Assembly: GCA_964348795.1 (NCBI GenBank)
Contig: CAYGDY010000003.1
Span: 62,001 to 126,000 of the forward strand
Direction of reading: 5' to 3'
Source of the DNA: JADLAT01 sp964348795
Lineage (GTDB): Bacteria; Pseudomonadota; Alphaproteobacteria; Micavibrionales; Micavibrionaceae
DNA: 64,000 nucleotides
The notes under the pieces: model-generated
The model's database searches: none
What the model saw: only the letters and a program-made list of their open reading frames with translations
What the model was told of the DNA's origin: nothing
Position numbers and translations under genes: made by a program
In this document: piece by piece, positions 7,324 through 15,600 of the stretch
Layout: each line of letters begins with the position of its first letter
Numbering within the stretch: the stretch's first letter is position 1

Positions 7324-9639
7324 CTACAGCGCCTCTTTTGAGCTGTGCAACAGCATATGAGTCAAAAGCCCTTGCGTGGCCAGACCATCGGGATTGAGAT
7401 CCTGCTGGAGCTGATAGGAACGGATGGCGTCCTGCGTCAAAGGACTCATCACGCCATCGGAGGGGCCGGGGAACAGCGCCATGCGGACCAGATAGTCCTG
7501 AATTTGCGCCACCAGCGCGGCCTGTGCGCCGGTTTTCTGAGGGGCCGGAGAGGGCACCGGAATCGTATCACGCAATGTCACACTGGCCAGAACAGGGGTT
7601 TGTTTTTCCGTTTTGGGGGACAGCGGCACAGCCTCCGACTTGTGAATCACCTTCATCCCCTCCACCAAACGGTTGACGTCTTCCAGTTTGATATTGAGGG
7701 TCTTGGCCAGTTGCGTCAGGGCTTCCTTGGCTTCAGGGCTTCCTTGATCCGCCGCCGTCTTGTACCACAGGAGGGCCTCGTCCGGCTTGGCCTCGCCCAA
7801 CAAGCCATTCTCGTAGATCAGACCGAGATTGTAGGCCGCCTCCATCACGTTCTTTTTAGCCGCTTTGGTAAAAAATCCCGCCGCTTTCTCCGGATTGTAG
7901 GGCACACCGATGCCTTCGATATAGGCAATCCCGAGATTATACTGCGCCTCGGGATGCCCGAGATCGGCGGCGCGCTGATACCAAGACAGCGCCGATTTCA
8001 TATCGCTTTTCATACCCAGACCCTGATGATGCAACACCCCCAGATTATACGCGGCGTTGGCGATATTGCGGTCGGCGGCCTGCTCGAACCAAAAGGCCGC
8101 CCGTTTGTAATCCTGTTTCACCCCGCCGTGGCCCGCCGTGTAAATTGCGGCCAGATCGTGCTGGGCCTCCGGCACGCCGGCAAAAGCCTGTTCCTCGACG
8201 GTCTTCACCGAAGCTGGCAGGGCGGAATCGGGTTTTGCCAGTGTTTTGGGGTCGGTGATTTTTACAGGCGCCCGGGCAGGCTCGGGTGTTGTGGGCGCGA
8301 TGGCATTCAACGCCGAGGCCACCTCTTCGGGAGATTTGTCCTGTAACAGGGCATCTACATCCGCGGGACTTTGGATATCCCGCATCCCGATATCATCCTG
8401 AATGGGGGGGGGCAGTGGTACTGGCGGGCCCTGCACGGCGGGCGCCACGGGACCCGTAGCGCCATTTTTTGTATCAATGCTCCAGTCCATTTTGGCCATA
8501 TCAACCGGTGCCAGCGCTTCTGGCGCGCCTGTGGCACCGGTTTCCGGCACCGCCTGCCTTGCCTTACTCTCTTCCGGCGCAGACCCCTGTTCCGCCGCCT
8601 CATAGGCTTCCAGCACGGGAAGCGCCGGTTGCTGAATCTGGCTGATCCACCAGCCCCCCAACAGACACGCCACCATCAGCACCCCAAGGCCCGTGGCCTG
8701 AATCCGGTAGGGTTTGCGCCACCAGACAACACTGTATTCTCCCACGCCTTCCGGCAAAGCGTGCGTCTGGGCCTGCAAGGCCGAGAGTTGCGCCTGCAAT
8801 TCGTCCTGCGTTTCCGTGCCTGAAAATCCGGTCTGGGTGCCTGCGACACCTTGATCCGTTAAAAGCACCATGGCTTTGGCGTTGAGGGAATCCCGCGTTT
8901 GAATGACTGTTTCCTCAATCCGCTCGATTTTCCGCATGAAGCGGGCACGGTCTTCCATGGCTTTGTCCATTTTGCGAACCAGACGGGCCTGCTGTGCGCC
9001 GGTTTCCTCGATTTTGGCATTCAGCGACTCGTGTTTTTCCTCATTGTCCTTGATCCGGCGGGTCAGTTCGGCGTAGGTCACGGCACTGACCGAGAGCACT
9101 TCCGCCTGCTCTTTCTGCGAAGATTCCAGCGCCAGTTGCTTGCCCCGCAGTTGATCACCCATTTTACGGGTCTGGATCACCTCGCTCATCAGGGAAGAGA
9201 CACCACGATCGGCCCGATCGGCCTTATCTTCAAGCTCCAGCAACAAGGCCCGCGTGTCCTGCAATTCCTTCAGCGCTTCCCGTGCCAAGGCCTCAGATTC
9301 TGTGTGGGAGGCCTGTCCCTCGCCCTGCGCAATCTTGCGTTCCAGCGCCTGATAGGCCCGCTCGTGGTGATCCGATTTGTTTTTCAGCTCCAAAATCATG
9401 GACCGGTAGGTTTGCAGATCTTCCGCCATACGGGCACGATCGGCCTGCGTGGCCTTCAAGCGCTCGTTCAGGGTCTTGAGCAGGGTCAGGATCTGGGCTT
9501 GCATCTGGGGGCCCTGCGGCAGGCCAGCACCCAAGCCGCCCGCATTCACAGTGTTCGTGCCTGCCGGTCCGCGGTCATTGGCCCCGTCGTCCGTCCCCTG
9601 AAAAAATATACGGCCTTCCGATGTTCTCTTAAACCCCAT
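7324..9639 (-). CDS. PodJ-like polar organising protein (coiled coil, TM, Sel1 repeats, peptidoglycan-binding)
   Basis: The 771-residue protein has a long coiled coil at about residues 45-255. One membrane helix lies at about 317-335 (TGLGVLMVACLLGGWWI), and a proline-rich linker runs to about 480. Four Sel1 repeats (for example AAYNLGVLHHQGLG) occupy about 485-640. A PG_binding_1 domain near the end contains SPLTQDAIRSYQ. This order (cytoplasmic coiled coil, single TM, periplasmic Sel1 plus peptidoglycan-binding) is the layout of Caulobacter PodJ, a pole-organising protein. A role in polarity or cell-wall-linked localisation is inferred from architecture only. Confidence 0.75.
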   Translation of the reverse strand: MGFKRTSEGRIFFQGTDDGANDRGPAGTNTVNAGGLGAGLPQGPQMQAQILTLLKTLNERLKATQADRARMAEDLQTYRSMILELKNKSDHHERAYQALERKIAQGEGQASHTESEALAREALKELQDTRALLLELEDKADRADRGVSSLMSEVIQTRKMGDQLRGKQLALESSQKEQAEVLSVSAVTYAELTRRIKDNEEKHESLNAKIEETGAQQARLVRKMDKAMEDRARFMRKIERIEETVIQTRDSLNAKAMVLLTDQGVAGTQTGFSGTETQDELQAQLSALQAQTHALPEGVGEYSVVWWRKPYRIQATGLGVLMVACLLGGWWISQIQQPALPVLEAYEAAEQGSAPEESKARQAVPETGATGAPEALAPVDMAKMDWSIDTKNGATGPVAPAVQGPPVPLPPPIQDDIGMRDIQSPADVDALLQDKSPEEVASALNAIAPTTPEPARAPVKITDPKTLAKPDSALPASVKTVEEQAFAGVPEAQHDLAAIYTAGHGGVKQDYKRAAFWFEQAADRNIANAAYNLGVLHHQGLGMKSDMKSALSWYQRAADLGHPEAQYNLGIAYIEGIGVPYNPEKAAGFFTKAAKKNVMEAAYNLGLIYENGLLGEAKPDEALLWYKTAADQGSPEAKEALTQLAKTLNIKLEDVNRLVEGMKVIHKSEAVPLSPKTEKQTPVLASVTLRDTIPVPSPAPQKTGAQAALVAQIQDYLVRMALFPGPSDGVMSPLTQDAIRSYQLQQDLNPDGLATQGLLTHMLLHSSKEAL

Positions 9640-9818
9640 GGCGCCCTTTTAAACTCCCCTGATACGCGATTTGTGCTTATGGAATCGGATTATAGACTAT
9701 TTTGGAAAATGAAGCCAAGAAAAATCGTGCACCCCCTGCCCATCATCCACAAAAATCAGCACAAAAGGGGGTTGCCTTTTGTCCGGATTGTGGTGTAAGT
9801 TCCGCTTCATTCCTGTTT

Positions 9819-9893
9819 TGGGGCGTAGCCAAGCGGTAAGGCAGCGGTTTTTGGTACCGCCATTCGGAGGTTCGATCCCTCCCGCCCCAGCCA
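9819..9893 (+). tRNA. tRNA-Gln (anticodon TTG)
   Basis: The acceptor stem TGGGGCG (9819-9825) pairs with CGCCCCA (9883-9889). The anticodon arm GCGGT (9844-9848) / ACCGC (9856-9860) closes a seven-base loop with anticodon TTG at 9851-9853. The T-loop GTTCGATCC is present. Discriminator G 9890 is followed by an encoded CCA (9891-9893). Confidence 0.95.
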
Positions 9894-9973
9894 TCTAGTC
9901 ACCGGTTTGACACGTGGTGAGAGAATACCCCCCAAAAGCCCCACGTTCTGCGCCCTTCTGGGCCGTTCACATT

Positions 9974-10051
9974 TCCGACACGCGCCGAGAATTTGAATTT
10001 TGGAACTGAATCAGCCATTTTTCTCAGTTGGCTTTTTTTCGGCGTGTCGGA
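9974..10051. repeat. Inverted repeat with inner terminator-like hairpin
   Basis: TCCGACACGCGCCGA (9974-9988) is repeated in inverted form as TCGGCGTGTCGGA (10039-10051). Inside lies a hairpin, AACTGA (10004-10009) with TCAGTT (10024-10029), followed by GGC and seven T (10033-10039). The inner part could terminate tRNA-Gln transcription. The outer repeats sit at one edge of the IS630 remnant and may be leftover terminal repeats. Confidence 0.4.
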
Positions 10052-10084
10052 TTTACACTTGATTCTTGTAACGAGACAGATGGT

Positions 10085-10394
10085 TTAAGAATAAGACATT
10101 ACAAGATTTTCTACGGAAGTATCCAAAAGCAAGCCTTCTCGGCGTTTTTTCATGGCACCAAAGCTTTGTTCTATGGGATTGAAGTCTTCTGGTGAATAAG
10201 GGGGGGAGAGGCCCCAGCGTAGCCCCTTGTCTTTTCAATAAGAATCGCAAGGCTTTTTTGTTATGGACGGGCGCATTGTCCATGATAACGATGCTGGGTT
10301 TATTCAACTCTTTGAGTAAGAAGTTCTCCCTGTAAAAGAAAACAGCGAAAATGAATTTCAAAAATGTTACATTCGCCGATATTATCGGCACCAT
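10085..10394 (-). pseudogene. Remnant of an IS630-family transposase
   Basis: The frame encodes the catalytic DDE segment IVIMDNAPVHNKKALRFLL. After a run of seven G (10200-10206 on the plus strand) the family sequence PPYSPEDFNPIEQSFGAMKK continues in another frame and ends with TAA at 10085-10087. One extra base in the homopolymer explains the shift. The N-terminal two thirds of the transposase is missing, and the 5' part that remains is scrambled. The fragment abuts the 3' end of the penicillin-binding protein gene. Confidence 0.8.
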
Positions 10395-10410
10395 ATGACC
10401 ACATGCAGTA

Positions 10411-12618
10411 TCATTTCACAACAAAGGCAACAGGGGCGAGCGTTTTGGGTGTGTCGCCGTTTTGTGTAATGGAAACCGATAGCATATGTTTGCCCCGCTT
10501 GAGAGACCACAGATAAGAGGGCGCGGTCGTTATCGCCAAAGATTCATCGTCCAGAATCCATGAAATTTGTTCGCCTTCTTTGATCCCATGAAGCTCGAAC
10601 CGGAATTTTTGATGTTGTGCTGGAATGCGCGGATCATAGGCAATCTGGAGTCCCTGTGTGGGGCGGATCATTGTGATGCCAGAGTCTTCTGGGGCATGAG
10701 GGCTACTGTCTTTTGGAAGAGTTTCAGGCGTAAACCATTCGGTATGACGGGGGCATGTGCCATTTTTTTCCATCGGTCTGATGCATATATCCTTCGTAAT
10801 CAGGCGGGGGCTGAAAAACAAACGGGAGGTATCGCGGTTTTTATTCAGCACAGCAAAAATGCTACGCAGGGCAAGGGCGGGGCCTGTGGAACCCGTGACA
10901 TTCTCCATGGGCGTGCGATCCAGATTGCCCATCCACAAGCCCACAACGTAACGATCATTATAGGCCAAGGTCCACGCATCGCGATAATCGTTGGAGGTGC
11001 CCGTTTTTGCAGCGGTCTGCGAGGGGAAATTCAGGACACTGCCCGCGCCGAATTCCAGCCTTCGTGCCCATGGGTCGGATAAAATGTTTCCGATCAAGCT
11101 GGCTGTTTCGGAGGAATAAATTTGTACAGGCGGGGCAGGGGCGGTGCTTTGTGCGAGAACATGAAATGGGCGGTATAGGCCCTTGTTTGCCAGCGCGCCG
11201 TAAGCCTGCACCATTTCCAGCACTGTGACCTCGCCATTGCCCAGCGCCAGCCCCTCATCATAGATTTCAGAGCTTTGCGAGAGGCTTTGAAAACCGAGCT
11301 TTTGCAAGAGCCCCAGATAATCCCCCGCCCCGACATATTGAATGGTGAGCAAGGCCGGAATGTTGAGGGAATTGCCCAAGGCCTCGCGTAACGTAATGAA
11401 ACCATAATGGGTGTTACTGTAGTTGCGGAAATTGTGAAATCCCGTGCCGATCGCCTTGGCGAGCGGGGAGTCATCCAATAATGTGGCTGGTGTCCAACCC
11501 TTATCCCGTGTCCCTTTGTCCAATGCACGCGCATATAAAAAGGGCTTGAGCGCGGAACCGGGTTGGCGCGGGGTTGTGAGGGTGTCGATTTCCCCGTTTT
11601 TATCCTCTTGCGCCCCGGCCCCTACGACCCATGCCAGAATTTCCCCCGTTTTAAAATCTGCAACGAGCGCGGCGGCATTGGACACATGTTTATGTGCCAG
11701 AGTTTTCAGGCGATTATTTAGGATGTTCTGCACCTGTTTTTGCAAGCTGGAATCCAGCGTGGTATGAAGCGTTCCTGTTTGGGTCTGAGGCGCAGACAAG
11801 CGAACGAAACGTGCAAAATGCCGAGCCTCCACGGGTAAAACTGCTTTTTCGGTTTTGATGTTTTGTGTTTTGATCTTTGAAAACTCTTCGGCCGTTATTT
11901 TTCCCGCTTTTTGCATCTGGCCCGCAAGACGCATCACCGCGCCCTCAATTTTTTCAGGGTTTTTGTAGAGATCATAGGCTGTTGGGGCGCGGACCAGTAC
12001 CACGAGCGCGAGCATTTCCTTTTGATTGAGCGTTGAAAGATCGCGGGCGAAATAATACCGCGCCGCCTGTACGATGCCCCGCCTGTTAGCGGCATAGGGC
12101 ACTTGATCCAGATAAAATTCCAGAATTTCGGCTTTACTGGTGCCGCGTTCGAGCAACATGGCCTCGAACCCCTCTAGCCAGCGGGACCAGAGCGTGCGGG
12201 GGCGCGGATTGATCAGCCGCACGACTTGCTCCGTCATCGTACTGGCCCCGCGCACCGCATGACCTTGTTTGAATATTTGAAGCAGGGCAGAAAATCTTGC
12301 ACCCCAATCAACACCATGATGGGTAAAAAAATGTTGATCCTCCGATATCACAAAGGCGTCTTTCAAAAACGCGGGAACCTCATAGAGCGGAATATGATCA
12401 AAACTGTTCCAGCGGTTTTGATAGCTGATCCCGAGCGGCACACCGCCCCGATCAACGATGCGAATGTTTTGAGTGCGGGAGGCAATATCATGTAAGGACT
12501 CTGCTACGGGTTTGAGACTTCCGAGTGTGAGTAGTCCCAAAACGGCGAAACCAGCCAAACATGACAGGCTCGTAATGCGTATTGCCCTATTCAGAGGTTT
12601 TGACACTGAGTGCCCCAT
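10411..12618 (-). CDS. pbpC: Penicillin-binding protein 1C
   Basis: This is a bifunctional peptidoglycan polymerase anchored by one N-terminal membrane helix (LSCLAGFAVLGLLTLG). A GT51 transglycosylase domain comes first, with SEDQHFFTHHGVDW and GASTMTEQVVRLI. The transpeptidase domain has the serine motif SALK and the KTGTS box. A PBP1C-type C-terminal beta domain covers roughly the last 95 residues. I chose ATG 12618, giving 735 residues; in-frame ATGs up to 78 nt upstream lie deeper inside the preceding gene. It overlaps the alpha-2-macroglobulin gene by about 30 nt, the usual pbpC/yfhM pairing. Confidence 0.92.
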   Translation of the reverse strand: MGHSVSKPLNRAIRITSLSCLAGFAVLGLLTLGSLKPVAESLHDIASRTQNIRIVDRGGVPLGISYQNRWNSFDHIPLYEVPAFLKDAFVISEDQHFFTHHGVDWGARFSALLQIFKQGHAVRGASTMTEQVVRLINPRPRTLWSRWLEGFEAMLLERGTSKAEILEFYLDQVPYAANRRGIVQAARYYFARDLSTLNQKEMLALVVLVRAPTAYDLYKNPEKIEGAVMRLAGQMQKAGKITAEEFSKIKTQNIKTEKAVLPVEARHFARFVRLSAPQTQTGTLHTTLDSSLQKQVQNILNNRLKTLAHKHVSNAAALVADFKTGEILAWVVGAGAQEDKNGEIDTLTTPRQPGSALKPFLYARALDKGTRDKGWTPATLLDDSPLAKAIGTGFHNFRNYSNTHYGFITLREALGNSLNIPALLTIQYVGAGDYLGLLQKLGFQSLSQSSEIYDEGLALGNGEVTVLEMVQAYGALANKGLYRPFHVLAQSTAPAPPVQIYSSETASLIGNILSDPWARRLEFGAGSVLNFPSQTAAKTGTSNDYRDAWTLAYNDRYVVGLWMGNLDRTPMENVTGSTGPALALRSIFAVLNKNRDTSRLFFSPRLITKDICIRPMEKNGTCPRHTEWFTPETLPKDSSPHAPEDSGITMIRPTQGLQIAYDPRIPAQHQKFRFELHGIKEGEQISWILDDESLAITTAPSYLWSLKRGKHMLSVSITQNGDTPKTLAPVAFVVK

Positions 12619-15600
12619 TTTCGCCCCGTCCATAGACATCAGGATCGTACATTTCCTCGGCTCTTGTGGGCGGCGCGGCAAAGGTGCCATCTGCAATCGC
12701 TTGGGTCATATAGGACAGATGATAATTGCCAGCCCCCAGCCAATCGGCATAAAACCGCGCGGAATCGTCCCTCAATTCGCGGTGATAAAAGCTCCAGAAA
12801 GACGCTTGATACTCCGTCCAGTTGCCATATTTGAACCAGAAGGACCCGCCCGCTTGGTCGTATGAGGCTTGTGCATCATCCACACCCGAGGTGGTTTTGA
12901 GATCACGATTGACCGTCTCAAGCCCGCTGGGCAAGGGATCATCCACTACAACGAAATTGCGCGCGGTCGGCAGAGAGAGATATAAATCCACCCGCACAGC
13001 GTCGCCCCGTTTGATGGCCATGGGGTCTTTCAAAATCACCCATTTTCCATCCCGCTTGATGCTATATTCGCGGTGAATATCCATCCCCGCATTGACGGGT
13101 GTTTCCCAGCCCGTTTTGAGGGCATAGCGCAGGCGCGCCGCATAATACAGCCGCCCTTCCCCTTGTTTATCCAGTGAGAGCGTTTGCTTTGTGCCCGCAT
13201 CACCCTCTTGCAAGGGGCGTGAGAGCGTCACAGACCTGTCACGGAAATCCTTGAAATCCGTCTTGCCAAACGTCTTCTTTTCAAGAGCGGCGGTTACGGT
13301 CATGTGCGGCTTAACCGTTTCATACACTCTGGCGTAATCCACCAGCGCGTTCATGCAGAACATATTTTCCTGCGTGTTTTCCCAGTGATCGCGGTTGCCG
13401 CGGCTTTGTGTAATGCTACGCACCAATTTGAAGGGCTTGTCACCCATGAGCGCGGCTCCCTCTGGCGTGGCCTTGTACGATAAAAACGCGCTGAGGACCG
13501 CGCAATTATCGCGCAAGGGCGTGGCCAGAATCCGCAAATATCCATCATCCAGTGTTTCATTGAACAGGAATTTTCCACCTGTTTCACTGCCTGTGGCAAA
13601 GATCATATCCGCCGCCGTTTTTGCGGCGGGTTTTGTGTTTTCAAACGCCAGAGCGGCCTCCATAAAATGGGCCTTTCCGAACAAGCTCATGTTTTTAAGG
13701 TGGGGTTCATACCGCGCCACATCCTCCGCCGTGATCTTTCCTGCCTTGGCCAAGGCATCCAGAGCTACGGCGCGCACGGTCGAGGTCATGCCTTCCTGAT
13801 AAAAATCGGGCGCGGCATCCTGACGCAGGAAATTCAAAAGATAATCGTGAAGTTTGGTTTCGACATCCACAGGAATAGGATAGCCATCCTTTTTGAGCCA
13901 GCCAAACGCCAGTGCGGTATAGGCACTCAAATACGGGTCGGCGTGGTCATCCGTGGGGACAAAATAGGTCATGCCGCCGTTCGGGGCTTGGTAATTGGCG
14001 GCGCGCTCCAGCGTTTCTTTGGGGGCGTCCTTGGCGTTATCCCATGTAAAGCTTTCGGGGATCCAGTTCCTCAGGCTCGTAAAATGTGCCGCCATGACCC
14101 CACGGGTGAGAAGTTGCTCCCAGCACGGATAAGGGTAATCCCGCATGTAACGAAACGCGCCCGTGAGATTGGAAATGACGGAAGGGGATAGTACCACACT
14201 GACATCGCCTGTATCGGTATAAATATCAGGCGGGAAGGCGATATGTTCTTCCGCTTTGGGCTCCAGCGTCGTGCCATAGGTGGCGGCCATGTCAAAGACC
14301 CGCTTTTTCAGTACGCGCAGATCATAGACCATGCCGTCATGTTCCGTTTTATCGCTGGCGGTGACTTTAAAGGAGATTTTCCCCTCTGGTGTTTCAGAGT
14401 CAATCGGCAAGAGCGCGGCTTGCAGTGGCATCGTCACGGTTGTGCGCTTATAAGGCTCCAGTGTCACGCTTTGCGTTTTGACGAGGGGAAGGCCTTCCTT
14501 GATATGCCCTTCGGTTTCGATCTGCACCTCAAGGGTTCGAGGCTTGTCCGTACGGTTCATGACGCTAAAGCCCGCGGTGAAGGAATCATCTTCGCGCACG
14601 ACATTGGGCATGACGGGGCGCACCTCAATGGGGCGGTTGACCTTGAACGTGCCTTCGCCCAACCCCATCCGGTCACGCGGCGTTGTTGCCACGGCCAGCA
14701 CGCGCCAGCCCGTGAGGTTATCAGGGGCCTCAAATGCAATATGGGCTTTGCCCTTCGCATCGGTTTTAAGGGCGGGGTTCCAGTACGCGACATATTTGAA
14801 GATATTGCGCATATCCAGATCCACGCCGCCATCTCCGCCCGGGTTCGCGCCTTTTTTCTCGAATTTTTGCCGCCCGATCAAGCGGTACAGCAGGCTGTAA
14901 TTGCGCATATCAAGCGGGTCCAGATCATAAAAGCCCTTATAGGGGTTAAAGGCGTTTTTGCCATCCAAGATCAAATCAAACACGGATTCATCCAGCACCG
15001 CCACGGCCAGTTCCACAGGCTCCGCAGGATCAGGCGCGTGACGGGGGACAGCTTGCAGATCAACGTCGATGGTATCCCGCGGGCGGTACACGTCCTTTTT
15101 CGCCTTCACATCCACCGTGATTTCTTTATAGGGGTCCTTGACGGGGACGGTGACATAGCCCAGCCGGAAGGCGGGCTTGCCCATATCGATTTGCCCCAGT
15201 TTTGGCACAAGCGCCTCCACACGCGGGGAGACGACCAGAACCGAGAGATAAAACCCAGGCAGATAATCGGGCTTCACGGGAATTTCAAGAACTGGCGCAC
15301 TGCCCCTCAGCGTCGTGATAAAATGATCGATGATGCCATAGCGTTCGATGGTCACGAGGGCCTGCGCATCCGGATACGGATTTTTAATCAGGAATTTTGC
15401 GGTATCTCCGACGTGATAGTCTTTTTTCTCTGGCACAATGGGCATGGCCAGATGATCGGGCTCGCTCCATTGCACGTAATCATCGCCCGCGACCCAGAGC
15501 ATGATTTGCGTTTCATGGGGGTGGTTTTGGGAATCAACAATTTTGGCTGTGGCGCGGTATGTTCCCGCCACCGTCGGCGTAAAGGTACAGTCCAAACCTT

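Noticed and set aside
7345..8346. 333-codon plus-strand open frame opposite the PodJ-like gene
   Set aside because: It lies antisense to Sel1 and peptidoglycan-binding domains and has no recognisable features.
9697..9894. Minus-strand open frame across tRNA-Gln
   Set aside because: It is the complement of the tRNA gene; such frames are a well-known annotation artefact.
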